From NCBI GenBank assembly GCA_033220425.1, contig CM065650.1, positions 3,410,001 to 3,474,000 of the forward strand: a DNA stretch of 64,000 nucleotides. Reading direction: 5' to 3'. The position numbers and the translations under genes were made by a program. This DNA comes from Lepraria neglecta. Its lineage: Eukaryota > Ascomycota > Lecanoromycetes > Lecanorales > Stereocaulaceae. Under the pieces are notes generated by a model. That model made no database searches and was not told the origin of the DNA. It saw only the letters and a program-made list of their open reading frames with translations. This document shows, piece after piece, positions 1-13,089 of this stretch; within the stretch, counting starts at the first letter, position 1; the number at the start of each line of letters is the position of its first letter.

Positions 1-3000
1 CCCTAAGTACCTCAACGGTTACTAGCCAGAGACGCCAAACTATAGACGAAGGATCTGGAAAAAGGATCAAGGTTATAGTACCAGACCTGTACTACGGAGA
101 TAGGGATAAGCTTAAGCCGTGGCTCACACAAGTATAACTATACCTTCTGTTCCAGGGAGACTTGCTCCTAGTAACTAGATATACTACCTTCGCTATATTA
201 TACCTACGAGGACAAGCCTAAAAGTAGGTTGAACCTTTCCTAAAGAAATATATAGAAGATGACGACGAAGACGGCAACGTTAAGTTATGGATAGAAAGTA
301 TACCAAAGTTTATAGTTGAAATCTGCCGTATATTCAGACCTTCTAACGAGGTAAACGTAGTAATATACATTATCTAATATATAAAGTAGAAGAAGTTAGC
401 GTTAGAGTTTTTAACTTAGTTTCAAATATATACTACTAAAATAGGCTAGGATAATAATACACTGATAATAATATATTGTTAAGGCCTTAAAGATAATAAT
501 CAAGACGAGCTTATAAGATTCGGAGGAGTAATTAATACTCTAGATAGACTTATAGAAAATATGATTAAGATTAATAATAAGCTATTCAAATGATCTATAG
601 AAAAGCGGTATAACGGAGGAGTTAGCGGAACCCGATATAAGGGATTCTTTTTAAAAACAAGGAATTACTAATAAGATTACGGAGAATATAATACTTACCG
701 TAGTATAGTACTAATAGAGATTAACTTTATTTAGATAGGAAAGAAGAAAGGAAACTTTAAAGGGAAAAAGTAGTATAGGGGAAAGAAAGTAATTACTTAC
801 TATAGCTATAGCAAACTGGGCTATATAGCTAGAGACTACAGGTCGAAGAATATAGTATACCGACTACAGATTAATATAATAGAAGGAGGACCTCTAGATA
901 ATAAGGAAAACTCCGAAGAAATATAGCTACTCTATAATATAGAAGAATTAGATTAGGATTCGGAAGATAATACCTTCGAATCAGAATTTAATAAAGAAGT
1001 ATAGAGGTACTACTATAGGGATAGTAATAGATCTTAACAATATAAGACGGATTAGGAACAGCGGAAAGCTAGTCCGGAGAGACTAGTATCGACACCCGAA
1101 CCTAGATCTACTATATCCTAAGTAGAAGGAAAATTGCTAGAAATTAAAGAACCTTAATCGGATAAAGATAAATATAAACTCTTTAATAAAATCGAAAACA
1201 AAGTATAAGGTATATTAAATAAGTAATTATCTATAAAACCTAAATGGGACGAACCTATACGAGACTATCGATACAATAGGGAATATTAGTAATATAGCGA
1301 GATTCTATATACTGAGTGTATATTACCCGATTATTCGGTATATAGAGGAGAGAGGGGCCGTCTAGCGGAAGAATATATAGTACCCCTACTTAAGAGAGCT
1401 TACTATAGAGAAATATAGTAGTATAAGTATAAGGAAGATAGATACTAGTAGTATCTTGTAAGCAAGAGGAAGTACTATTACTTCCTATACTTTATAGAAA
1501 AGTAGGAGAAGGAAAGAAATAACTTACTTAAAGTCTTTAAGAGAGGAGCTTATAACCAGGTACTATAGTATAGCTACCTATATAATAAATATATCCCGTA
1601 TAAAGGTATAAAGGAAGTATATAGCTTCCTACTATTATAGGGAAAAGAATGATCTCTTATACTACAGGGAAGTATAAGGAGATTAATATATTATTCCCCA
1701 AATAATAATTATATTCCGCCTAATACCATACTTATATTATTATACTAGTAAATATTAATAGATAGCGGACTATAGCGATGATAGATAGTAGAGCTATAGG
1801 AAATTTTATCTTAAGGAACTTAGTAGACTTAAGCGGCCTACTAACCTGAAAGAAGAAATTATCTTACGAGCTACGCCTGGCTGATAGGTTAGTATTCTTA
1901 ACAGGAAAAGTAGAGGAGGAGACACACTCCCTACTAGTAATAATTTAGTAATACTACAAGGAGATTATATTCGATATAGTTAGGATGGCTACTTATAATA
2001 TTATTTTAGGAATACCTTAGTTAAATAAATATAACCTAGAAATTAACTAGAAAATAAAAGTACTTAAATTCGGACGATCTAGAAATATTACTAGTATTAG
2101 ACCTATTAGTTAATAGTAGATAATAATAGATAAGAGAAAGAACCGAAGACCAGTCGAAGTATATATTACTTTATTCTTAAATAATAAGAGTGACTTCTAA
2201 GAGAGAAGGCTTAACTCCTTAGTTACTAGTAAGGGTCAGCGGGATACTAAAGAGAGAGCTATTAAAGGAAAAGACGAACCTTCTACAATCCCTCGGGAAT
2301 ATAAATAGTAGGTATACCTATTCAAGGAAGAGACGAGCGTAAAAGCGTTACCTAAGTACTAGCTATAGGATTATAAGATCGAACTCGAACCTGGTAGGGC
2401 GCCAATATTTAGACCTATCTATATATTATTAGAAAAGGAACTTACTATACTTCGCGGGTATATTAACGAGAACCTTAAGAAAGGATTTATTCGGGAATCT
2501 AAATCACTAGCAGGTTATCTAATCCTCTTCGCGCTGAAGAAGGATAGAAGCTTAAGACTATACGTCAACTATCGAAAGTTGAACGACATTACCATCAAGA
2601 ATCGTTACCCTTTACCAAATATCAGCGAGCTATAGGATCGGCTCGGTAAGGCAAAGATATTCACGAAACTAGACCTTAGGGGCATATATAATCTAATCTG
2701 AATAAAAGAAGGCGAAGAATAGAAAACTGCCTTTCGGACCAGATATAGCTACTATAAGTACTTAGTAATACTATTTAGACTCACCAACGTACTAGTAACC
2801 TGCCAAGTACTTATTAATAATATTGTACAAGCACACTTAGATCGAATAGTAATAGCGTACCTCGACAATATCTTGATTTACTCTAAGAACAAGGAAGAAC
2901 ACGTTAAGTATATATAGGACGTTATCGAATACCTGTCATAAGCGGGACTTCTCCTTAAACCGGAAAAGTGCGAATTTCACAGGGACTCTATTAAGTTCCT

Positions 3001-5190
3001 AGGATTTATAGTTAGTATAAAAGGTATTAATATAAGCCTAGAAAAGATTAAAGCTATAGCGGAATAGCCTATACTACAAGATATTAAAGTAGTATAAAGT
3101 TTCTTAGGATTCGCTAACTTTAACAGGAAGTTTATTGAAGGCTACTTAAAGAAAGTACTTCTACTTACGGATATTATAAAGAAAGATATTGGATTTATAT
3201 AGGGATAAGAACAATAAAAGTCGTTTAACACGTTAAAAAAAGCATATACAGATCTACTAGTACTCTATACCTTTCAAGCTAACGAACCGGCTCGTATCAA
3301 AATAGACGCCTTAGATCTTGTAATTAGAGTATACCTTTATTAAATAAAGGACTAAAAGTAGTACCTAGTTACCTACTTTTCACGAAAAATGTTAGTAGTA
3401 GAATAAAACTATAATATACACGATAAAGAACTACTTGCCGTAGTATATATACTTCAAAATTAGAGAGTATACGCCGAAAGCTGCTTAGACTTAACTATCT
3501 TTATAGATCACAAGAATCTTCTTAATTTCACAATAACAAAAGAGTTAAATAGGAGATAAGTTAGATAGTTAGAACTACTCAGATAATACAAGTTCAAAAT
3601 AACCTATACCCTAGGGAAAGATAATGGTCGGGTAGATGCGCTTAGCAGGCGATCGGACTATATAGAAGAAAAGAATATTATAGAACGACTAATCCTAAAA
3701 CGAGAAACCGATAGATCATTGGTACCATACCGGGCATTGGCAATGACCCTTTATATATCAGGACCTGATATAACTAACAGGATTGTAAAGGCCTATAATA
3801 ACGATATATTCGCAATAAAGCTACGATAGAATCAACCGGATTCAGTATTGCTTAGATATTAGGAAAAAACCTACTTACCTGATATATACGTTAAAGAAGT
3901 AATTAGGGATTACTACGATAACCTACTATAAGGTCACCCTAGAGTGTCTAAGATAATGGAACTCCTAGGACGAGGATACGCAGCGCCGAAGCTTCGGATA
4001 CATATTAAATAATATATTAAAGAATGTATTTAATACTAATAGAATAAGTCTGCACGATATGCCAAGTACGGGCAAATTCAATTTGTGCCTATACTAGAGT
4101 TACTATAGGATAATGTCATAATAGACTTTGTAGTTAAATTACTACCTTCGAAGGATCCAGCTACACAAGATACCTTCGACTTAATTATAGTCATTATGGA
4201 TAAACTAACGAAGTATACAATCATAATACTATTCAAGGAGATATATAAGGTAGATCAGTTAGCCTTTATACTGCTCGACAAGCTAATAAGAGATTATAGT
4301 ATACCTATATCAATAATATCCGATAGAGACAAGTTATTTACTTCTAATTACTAGAGAATACTAATCGGAGCGATTAGAACTAAACTTTGGATATTAATAG
4401 TATACTATCTATAAACCGATAGATAGACGGAACGTGCAAACCAAATAATAGAAGTATACTTAAGATATTATATAAACCTGAAACAAGATAACTAGGTTTT
4501 ACTACTTCTAATAGTATAACTAGCGTATAACGATAAAAGATCAGATATGATAGGTCTAATACTATTCTTTACCAATCACGGAAAGAATATAAACATATTT
4601 CTATAAGCTAGGGACGGACCTAATATAGAAAAAGCCTTAGTTAAGGTAGAGGAGCTGAAGAATTTATATAAAGATATGTAAAGGACGATTAAAAGCTTAA
4701 ATAATAAGTTAAGGGGATAAGTTAACTATAAAAGAAAGAATATTCCTCAGCTTAAAGAGGGGGATAAAGTATACCTCCTAATAAAAAATATGAAGATAAC
4801 AAGACTAAGTAAGAAACTAGATTATATCAAGGTCGGACCATTCTTGATTAAGAAGATAAAGGGGGCTATTAACTATAAACTCGAGCTTCTACCTAACACT
4901 AAGGTATATCCGGTATTCTATATCTTACTTCTAGAGCTAGTAGACTCTAATATACTACTCTAAGAAACGTTTTATTATAATATTAAGGAAGAAATAGAGT
5001 ATAAGGTTAAGAGGATCCTAGATAGAAGAAATTAGTTCTATCTAGTTAAATAGAAAGGGTACGACGAGACGGAAAGTACCTGGGAACCTCTTAGGAACCT
5101 TGCGGGGAATTGTAGAGAACGCCTGTAAGAGTTTTATCGGAGACAAGAGAAGACTAGTCAAAACTCTCAGGGCCCTCTAGGCCGGGGGGG
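1..5190 (+). mobile_element. Ty3/gypsy chromovirus remnant, left end outside window
   Basis: This is a fossil LTR retrotransposon of the chromodomain-bearing gypsy lineage, read on the plus strand. Parts visible in translation, in order: a Gag zinc knuckle near 780-840, a protease-like stretch near 1740-2050, reverse transcriptase about 2390-3020 (LDLRGIYNL and YLDNILIYSK stretches), RNase H about 3280-3660 (ending in a DALSRRSDY-like tail), integrase with HHCC and DDE parts about 3880-4600 (TERANQ motif), a GPY/F motif near 4830-4860, and a chromodomain about 4970-5110. It is thoroughly broken, with dozens of breaks, and the changes are of the RIP type, so no clock age can be given. The 5' LTR and the start of Gag lie to the left of the window. 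Confidence 0.9.
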
Positions 5191-5739
5191 AGGTCGAACT
5201 ACTTAGAGCCGATATTAAACATCAAACCGTCAGGAGTATCAGAAGGAAGGTTCTTGCCCTTCTCTAACTCCTTAATATTCTATAACTCATACTTAACTAA
5301 CTTTCTCTCTTTATCCTAAACTCGATCGAATTATAATTAAAGGCGTATAAGTTTCGCCTGCGTTTCTTTTATTTCCGACTAAGTATTATTATATACTTTC
5401 TTAATATAACGTATCTTATTAATAGATATAACTAGGTTATACTTCTTGCCTATAGTAATATAGTTAGAATAACGGTCTAAACGGACACCTACTAAGTATT
5501 ACCTATTACCCTTTATATAGAGAGTATAAGGATATATTACGAATCTGGATAATTTACTAGAGAGTTCTTTACAACGGACGATAGGATCTTTAGAATAGAT
5601 ATTTCAACGAGGAGGTATAAAGGATAGATAGTTTCTCGGGACGAGAAATCTAGAGGAGGGGGCTAGTATTAGAACCCTCGGTTCTAACAGGACTGTCCTA
5701 TAGGACAAGATACTATAGATAGGACTAGCAGCTGGAGCG

Positions 5740-5817
5740 ATAAGCGCAACGAGCGCTGTACGCTCATAGCGCTTAAGAATAATAAGCGTAATAAGCGCCG
5801 TGCGCTTATAACGCTTA
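5740..5817. repeat. Two tandem hairpin units, 42-bp period
   Basis: Two imperfect copies of a 36-base unit (5740-5775 and 5782-5817) each fold back on themselves around AAGCGC...GCGCTT cores. The copies differ mainly by C/T and G/A changes, as expected after RIP. Confidence 0.6.
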
Positions 5818-6212
5818 TAGATTGCTTGGCAGGATTTCTTATATCTATATATACGGGGCTTCGCCCACTATTTGGAACAGCGTGTTCAACTTGGTTAATC
5901 TTCCTAGTACTCCTTGCACTATACTTTACTAGTTATTAATATAGAACGCATTAATTACCTACATACACGAAGACTGCCATTCTACCTGAGTGACTCCTCT
6001 CCCACAGAAGCATAAGATATATATACCTATACCCGGTTATCGCACCGTTAGGTAAACGATTAGACGTGGGTCGTAACACTACGAAAGGAGTCTAGATACC
6101 TAAACAAGTTCTGAGAAGGCGTCGAAGGTATAGCCTGGCTAGTTAATATCGTCGAAAGTACGGGAGATATCTACTGCGAAGCTATAAAAGGTTATACTGT
6201 TTATTAGAATTG

Positions 6213-6332
6213 ATAAGGAGGCTATTAACGCTTTGAAGAAGGATTTAACTAGATATACTAATAGTAATATTAATAAGGAGGCTATTAACGCTTTGAAGAA
6301 GGATTTAACTAGATATACTAATAGTAATATTA
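6213..6332. repeat. 60-bp perfect tandem duplication
   Basis: The 60 bases at 6213-6272 are repeated without change at 6273-6332. The unit is a multiple of three and stays open in one plus-strand frame, so it duplicates 20 residues (core EAINALKKDLTRY). The two copies are identical although the surroundings are heavily RIP-mutated, so the duplication probably arose after the mutation, for example by replication slippage. Confidence 0.9.
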
Positions 6333-6479
6333 ACGTGATTATTATAGACGGCGCAAAGAGGATAATAGGGGGATAGGGAGAAAGGAAGGCAGCGCTTAAG
6401 GCGTTAGAGAACTCTGCTAATAATACCGATACTATAGAAGTATATATCATTCGGAACCCCAAACCTGCCGCTGGCTTTA

Positions 6480-8430
6480 CTGACTTTTATATCTAGGTAG
6501 GGCTCGTTTATAGATCTTGGGTATTAGGGTATAAACTCAAGACGCGATGGGACTTTTCGTGTTGGACCTAGATATAGTAGAGTAGACTAGGATTCTATAG
6601 GTCTTTAGTACAAGAAGGCAAGCTCTTCTATAGTACAAGAAGAGTCGGACGACTCCCAAAGAGCTAGAACCATCGCCTCCCTGCTGGCTTAAGGCCTATT
6701 AATTCATATCAATATAGCGGGGTCTTAGGCGAGTAACGGATATATATCGAGGCGGTTGGCTTACGGACCAAATAGGTCTTGGAAATATCAATTGTATACA
6801 TTTCCAAATACTGATCCTATATATCCGAATGCCGATTATATATATATTAATAGTAATCCTACCTACTCGAATATTCATTAAACATCCCTGGTATCTAAGC
6901 TGGCCATCCTTTCTTGTAGACTCAACGGTCTTTAATAATTACTGCCCTTAAATAGTTCCTTACCTATATATAAAAGGAGGTTATCTAGTTATATCAAGAG
7001 GAATTAGACGAGTATCTCTCTAGCGGAATCAAAGAGTATCTATAAGACCTAGGCGCGAAATTTCCTTCGCCTAGCCATACAAAGGCGCCGTTCCAGTGTC
7101 CCTATAAAGATAGCTCTATTACCGCGCAGCAACTCTAGAAGCGTCATATCGGGCCTATATTTAGGCGCGGGAGTTTCAAGAGATTATATACGAAGGCTAT
7201 AAACTCTTGAGAATACGGGTTAAAGTCGCCCACGAGAGTGCGATATTAGAGAAGGGATCCAAATTATATCTCCTTAGAGCTAAAGTGCGATACGGATAGT
7301 ATAACATTTACGATTTCTCCTAGCGTCTAGAACAAACCAGAAACATCGTAATCACTGTATACGAGAGCTACGGCTCTCGAGTAAGGGTACTAGCTAGATC
7401 CTCGAGGTATCAGCTTCACTAAGATAATTAGACGTTCCTGATCTTCAACAAGGTCTACTATTACTATGACCCGAATATTCCGGCTAATAAGGCCCTTAAG
7501 TATATTATACTAGAAACTACCGTCTTCCTCGTTACAAGTACCTTAATCAAGACCGGTATTATTAATATACAGCACTTGCTGGCTTATATAGAGGCTACTA
7601 CGTGGTCTCAGCATCCCGAACTAAGGTTCTATACAATCTAGTATATCGAAAAGCTTAAGTTCCTTATACTCGTCTATTAGTCTATAATATATAAAAAGTA
7701 GGTATACCCCTAAATAGACAAGTGGAAAGATATAATATATAGGCTTCGATATATTATGAAAACCTTGACGATCAAATGATCGCAGGATATATACTGGCCT
7801 AGAGGCTTGATATCAATCCTTGTTCTTCCCCCGAACTATATCTATAAGAAGATACTCTCTTCGGATCCTACAACGGCTAAGACGCTAACGTATATATATC
7901 GGTCTATATTGTAGGAGTACAAGAGACTAATAGTAGCGAAGAAACGTAAGTATATAGAAGGGGGAGGAAAGGTCTTAAGCCTTATATAGATCAGCGATTT
8001 GTATTCAGCGTCTTTCTATACCTAGTAACAATAGGGGATAATAGGGACTACCACATCCAGGGTTCCGATAGCGAAGATACTAGCCCTCTCCACCCAACAA
8101 TAGAGGAACTAGATAATCTACGGCCCCTTTTCAGAGATCTGGCCTTAGAAGATCCTAACTAGATACTATTGACCGTATATACAAAAAGTCGAAAACTCGG
8201 GCAAGTCTACCGAACATCGCCAAATTTACATGTATATTTGCATATTTATATATCTACGTCTACAACGCGCTGCCTAGACACCCTATAGCTCTATCTATAG
8301 TTACCTCTAGTGCGTAGGTGGCTCTAGTGGAGTCTCAGCTACGTAGGTGGCGATAGCGCAGAGCTGAAGCCATCGGTGGCAACCGTCGACAAATCCATAT
8401 ATATTCAAATACTGCTCCGATATCTAATAA
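6480..8430 (+). other. Unclassified RIP-decayed remnant
   Basis: No intact gene. The plus strand shows discontinuous coding-like stretches between about 7000 and 8200, including a possible Cys-x-x-Tyr...His-type motif near 7090-7160 and basic and aromatic stretches near 7560-7960. I could not place these in a family. The end near 8137-8206 matches, in inverted orientation, 10208-10277, so this piece and the minus-strand remnant further right may come from the same repeat family. Confidence 0.35.
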
Positions 8431-8505
8431 GTGCTGTGGTTTAGCGGCAGAATTACAACGCAAATATCAGTAGCAAAAGCTCCTGGGTTCGAATCTACTA
8501 TATAA
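8431..8505 (+). repeat. tRNA-derived SINE-like or decayed tRNA motif
   Basis: An A-box-like TGGTTTAGCGGC (8437-8448) is followed 38 bases later by a B-box-like GGTTCGAATC (8486-8495), the spacing of an internal RNA polymerase III promoter. I could not close a full cloverleaf: the acceptor stem does not pair convincingly. A tRNA-headed SINE or a decayed tRNA is more likely than a working tRNA gene. Confidence 0.4.
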
Positions 8506-8626
8506 ATGATAATAATATTATAGTAACGCTAAGCGCTGCGCTGAAGACCAAAAAAATTCTGCCAACTATATAATTATACGCTTATTTGCTTATTGGCTTG
8601 TTTGATTAATTGCTTGCTAATACGTA

Positions 8627-8665
8627 CCTAGGTCCAGTTGCAAATTTTTTTAGACTGGGCCTAGG
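8627..8665. repeat. Short inverted repeat (12-bp arms)
   Basis: CCTAGGTCCAGT (8627-8638) pairs with ACTGGGCCTAGG (8654-8665) around a T-rich 15-base loop, with one mismatch. It marks the start of a GC-richer island (8660-8790). It may be the junction of two terminal inverted repeats, but the owner element is not identified. Confidence 0.55.
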
Positions 8666-8840
8666 ACGCGACTCGGTGGCGTATGTAGCATGCGGCGCCG
8701 GTAAGTATACGGTATACGGTAGGGGTCCCTAGCCGGCGACGTCGGTAGCTAGGACCAATAGGACGACGCCGGCGGGCGGAGCGAAAGGTAAGATATATAA
8801 CTAGTAAAAATCAAGTAGTCGGAAATAGTAACAATGATAT

Positions 8841-8960
8841 TGTTGATATTTGAATAATATTGTTGATATTTGAATAATGTAGTTAATATTTGAATAATAT
8901 TATTGATATTTGAATAATGTTATTGATATTTGAATAATATTTGAATGATATTTGAATAAG
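8841..8960. repeat. 20-bp tandem satellite
   Basis: Five head-to-tail 20-base units carrying GATATTTGAATAAT (one copy with AATATT) begin at 8841, 8861, 8881, 8901 and 8921, followed by degenerate partial copies to about 8960. Spacing is exactly 20 bases. There are no unique spacers, so this is not a CRISPR array. No coding content is seen. Confidence 0.85.
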
Positions 8961-9159
8961 TGACTATATAGAATGGCTATATAGGAATATTGCAAGAGAT
9001 TAGTAATTATATAGGTACTTTGGGTTACCTAATTTTAGTAGTATTTTAGTAAGAGAAAGTTCGATATAATATACCTCCAAGAGAAAGCTTTGAATATAGA
9101 TAGTCAAATATATTAAATATACTTGTAGACCAAAATAGTAAGAATATTGAATTCTCGAT

Positions 9160-12100
9160 GCGGCGACGACAAGGTCATTTAGTGACTAGCCCTACTGCTT
9201 AGTACGCCTCTTAGCTTTATAATAAAGGCGGTATACTTGGTATTATATACTATAAGCTATATTACCGCCGCTAACCCCTAGGATTTTATTAAAGAATCTT
9301 ACTTAGCTCGTCTTTTTGCCCGAGTTAAAATTTGTATCTTCCGCGGTAGGTTATCTACTGACAATTTCGACGTATAACGCTTATACTACTCAGGAACGTT
9401 AGATCGCGGAGTTTCTTCAATAGCTTATAGTTACTTTAGAGAACTTAGAGAAGCGTCTTTCTAGCAGATATATCGTTGTATAAAATCGTCTAGCCCTACT
9501 ATCTACTTATTGCGTAGGGTTTTAATATAAGTAGATACTAAGGTCTTAAGGTCTCATATTCTTGCCCTTCTTCGTCTTACCCTTTCTATCCTACGCTAGT
9601 ATAGCTAGTATCTTATTATCTTTATAGACACGTCTATAGAAAAGGTCCTTAATATAGGCGACGCTTACCGGCGACCAATCGATCTTATCGTACTTGTAGG
9701 CTTCCTATTCTTTCAGATACTCCTTTAGTATAGTCTTTCTAATGTTAGCGCTAGGATATATAGTATTAAGATATCTTAGGATAGTATCGATTTTAATATC
9801 GTCTTGCACCTATTAAAGAATCTTATCTTTATATACTTCTAAGCTCTTATAGGGCTATCCGCCGGGCATCCTAGATTAGGGAAGAGAGGGAGAGGTAGGG
9901 AGGATATATAGATTTATTTATAGAAGTGGTTATAGGCGCCTAAAGAAGAGATAAATGGTTAGCGATTTGCTTATATAGGTTTCAAAGCGTAATAGGCAGA
10001 AAATAGTTACTTGGATATCCTCCTTTTACACTAAAATTTAGGTATATTCGAAGGACGGCGCAGTTATAATTTAGTCTCTGCAAATTTCTCTATAGAGTTC
10101 TTATATCTTCTCTAGCGATAGTAATAGCGACGTTAAAGAAATTCGGCTATATAGGGGGTAGAGAAGTATCACCCTACTAGTACCCTACTCGGTAGCGCCT
10201 TGTTAGTATTGTACCCGAGTTTTCGACTTTTTATATATACGGTTAATAGTACTAGAAGGAAGACCCTAGCTCGATTAATTTATAACGAATATTACTTTAT
10301 AAATCGATAAGGCCACTTATAAAGGGTAATAGAACGTTAATAAGTCTAATAATTAAAAGGTTCTAGTAGCTATAGAGCGAAGATAAGCGGGATAGGAATA
10401 ATAATAGTCTCCCAGCTAAAGAAAGGTCTGTAATACTCGATCACTAATATGATATATATAATACCCGCGCGAGCTTTATAGTATCTATTACCTATTAGAT
10501 TACTAGTTCTTGCCCTAATATGCCGGGATCCTGACCTCTATCATCTTGCTTTGGCTGGCGAGGAGCCGTCTTCCGGTAGGTCTATGCACAGAGCGCCGGC
10601 TATACGGTAGAGTTACTATATATATTTAGTACTATAACTAGTCTTGGGAGGCGAGGAGAACATTACATTCGCTGTCCGAGGATATAACCTTAATGGCCGG
10701 CTACCAGCGTATCTGCCTATCTAATATCTACTCGGGGCTTAAGCTCTACCCCGTATCTTCTAAGGCGAATAAGGTATACGTACTATAACTTATCTGGAAC
10801 TCCTTCCTCGAGTATTTGCGGCGGTAATAAGGCGAAGCTTTATAATTATTATTAGTTAAGAGATATAGCGAAGAGGAAAGGAGATAGATTATACCTTTAC
10901 TATCGGACTAGGTAACTTCCTTAATTTTACGCTTCCCTTTTAGTATAGTAAGGCGATACTTGACAGAATTTATATCTTTCGTCGAAGTACTAGTTATACT
11001 ACTTAGTAGCTAACTCCCTAGGCTACCGATATCGAGGTTGAGAGAGATTAGACTATTACTATAGGATAAGGGGTGGCTGGGGGTTCGGTTTCCAGCTTGG
11101 ACCAAGGCGGTATACCTATCTAGCTCGTTATAGGTAGTACTCAGCTCGTAATATATATCCTTGATATACTCGCCTACTCTCTATTAGCGTTCCAAGTGGA
11201 TTGATTACTACCTAGTGATCGCCTTAGCGGTATATATTCGGTCACGAACGGCTATCTAAAGATTGTACTCGCTATTGTTATCGGGAAGGATACTGTCTTT
11301 ACGTCTCTAATAATGAATTATATCGTACTTTAATTGGTCGAGTAGCGGTGTAATCTCCCCTAATAAAGCCTTGTATTCTAGGGAGTAAGGGCTGAGAAGA
11401 TAGAGGAAGAGGCAATTCTAGGCGAGGAAGAATTGACGTTTATTAAGATTCGTCCTGTTGATAAGGTAGGTAGGGTACTACTCCTTTATATTAGCTATAC
11501 AGGGGGGGCTAGTAGGACCGTGGATATATAACTAAGTGAAAGAATATATCCACTCTTACTAACGATAGGTTAGTTCTTTAATACGGTCTATAAGGATATA
11601 CTAGGCAGGTAGTAGGGAGGATATAATACGTTGCCGAAGAAAGTAGTTGGCTTGGGTACTAGATAATATAGATAATAATATAAGAATAAGGAAGTATTTA
11701 AGAGGGAGAATAGTAGAAAAGGAAGAAGAAAGGTCTTGAAGGCTATATATATCTACTAGAACGCGTCTTATAATTGCTTTATTTAATTATAGTTAGAGAC
11801 GCGTCGCGACGGTTTCGTAGAGTACTCTAGCCTTTCAGGTAATCGGTTACGTCCTGTATTTAGCTATACGTCCCATTAATCTTGATAATAGATTACTATA
11901 TACCGAAGCTAAACTAGACGTATTCCGTGTCTAGTACACGTTATAGAGACGATTATAGCCTAGGCGAAGGTCTTCCTAACAGTACTCAAGCTAAGAGACG
12001 GATTTCAGGTGATATATTACAGATTATAGTTGTAATTGACTATATTAAAGATACTGCTTAACTATTATTAGGGTAGATACTAACCAAGATATATAGAAGA

Positions 12101-13070
12101 TAGAAAGAAAAGAAGATTAAAGAGAACTCGTACTACAAGCTAAGGATATATCATATTCTATACCCGCTAGTCCGGATCTAACTCGTCTATATCTATCTTA
12201 CTATCCGTTAGCAGTAGACCTTCATCTTGGACTAGTTACCTGTCTAGTCCTCTAATAAACCCTTCCGGAACCGGTGTTACGTCACGAGTAGTAGCCTCTA
12301 AAGGGACGTATTCGGAATAGCGCCTGGCTCTGCTCTGTATACCCTACTCTTCTATAGCCGCTACTGCAATTTCGTAAGTTAAAGCTGCTCCTCTAGGGCG
12401 TCGATCGTTTCTTCTATATCACCTACTACCCGGAGACACTCGGCTACGTTGTTAGGAAGAACGACGGTATTCTGTACGCTGAACAGCGTCGCTTTGTACA
12501 ACTCTCGTTCAGCCTTGTCGTCAGTAATAATACTTGTATACGCGTCGTCCTACTGGCCGATATAGAGCTTAAATATATCTAGTAACAGTTCGATCTTAGC
12601 CGCGAGCTCCAACCTCTCTAGGGAACGAGGCCGCAGAAGGTGGAGGAATAGCAGAAGTTCGCCTAGATACTATTGCCGCAACTAAAGCCACCGATAATTA
12701 TGATTTACCTTGTATTTCGCCGTTGGGGGAGATGGTTTATAGGGCGCGCGGTACGATAGCCAGGCTATGGCGGTATTCCAGGCCTGTTGATATAGGTAGC
12801 GCCTAAATCCTGGCATCGATAGACGCTATAGGGTGTCGAGAGGGCCGGATATTAAGGGCGGTATTATGGGCGGATAGTATAGGGAGAGGGAGAGGGAGAC
12901 TGTAATAGGATAACTAGAGATAGTATATCTCGGAAAATTTGAAGGTAAGACGTAACCGCTTTATCGTATCTTATATTACTGAACCAGCAAGGGGCCTAAA
13001 GTGATACCCGTATGTTTCTTACCGCTAAATAGTAGTTTTATAACAGAAAGGGTAGATATCTAATAGCTTA
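9160..13070 (-). mobile_element. Minus-strand RIP-decayed repeat, family unknown
   Basis: The reverse strand of this stretch carries coding-like pieces. From right to left: a possible N-terminal piece with MPGFRRYLYQQAWN near 12,800, a helical acidic stretch near 12,390-12,620 (ELAAKIELLLDIFKLYIGQ, then AERELYKATLFS and NNVAECLRVVGDIEE), and an acidic piece near 12,180-12,380. Frames are broken by many changes of the RIP type. I do not recognise the family and see no transposase, helicase or reverse transcriptase motif. It is probably a transposon-borne gene, by its decay and its inverted-repeat relation to 8137-8206. Confidence 0.4.
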
Positions 13071-13089
13071 GTAATAATCCTCGGTATTA

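Larger units (their letters stand above)
5200..6480. other. LTR-like, gene-free stretch between elements
   Basis: No intact gene is present. The stretch contains a short palindrome near 5668-5687, two hairpin units at 5740-5817, and a TATA-like run followed by a less decayed segment near 5850-5890, which resembles the promoter part of an LTR. From about 6130 the plus strand gives a short open stretch, EAINALKKDLTRY and so on, that runs through the tandem duplication at 6213-6332. This could be the N-terminal part of Gag of another element. The family is not recognised, and both the LTR and Gag readings are inference. Confidence 0.4.
8137..10277. repeat. Inverted repeat arms at 8137-8206 and 10208-10277
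   Basis: The forward sequence around ACCGTATATACAAAAAGTCG (8171-8190) recurs on the reverse strand at about 10,215-10,260, with near identity over some 45 bases and C/T or G/A differences. The two arms face each other across about 2 kb that includes the SINE-like motif and the 20-bp satellite. Confidence 0.6.

Noticed and set aside
6139-6462. 107-aa minus-strand hydrophobic open frame
   Set aside because: It is antisense to the 60-bp duplication and made of AT-rich repeat sequence; the repeated LLLVYLVKSFFKALIASL is a product of the duplication.
8841-8960. CRISPR-like periodic repeats
   Set aside because: No unique spacers, eukaryotic AT-rich context; it is a simple satellite.
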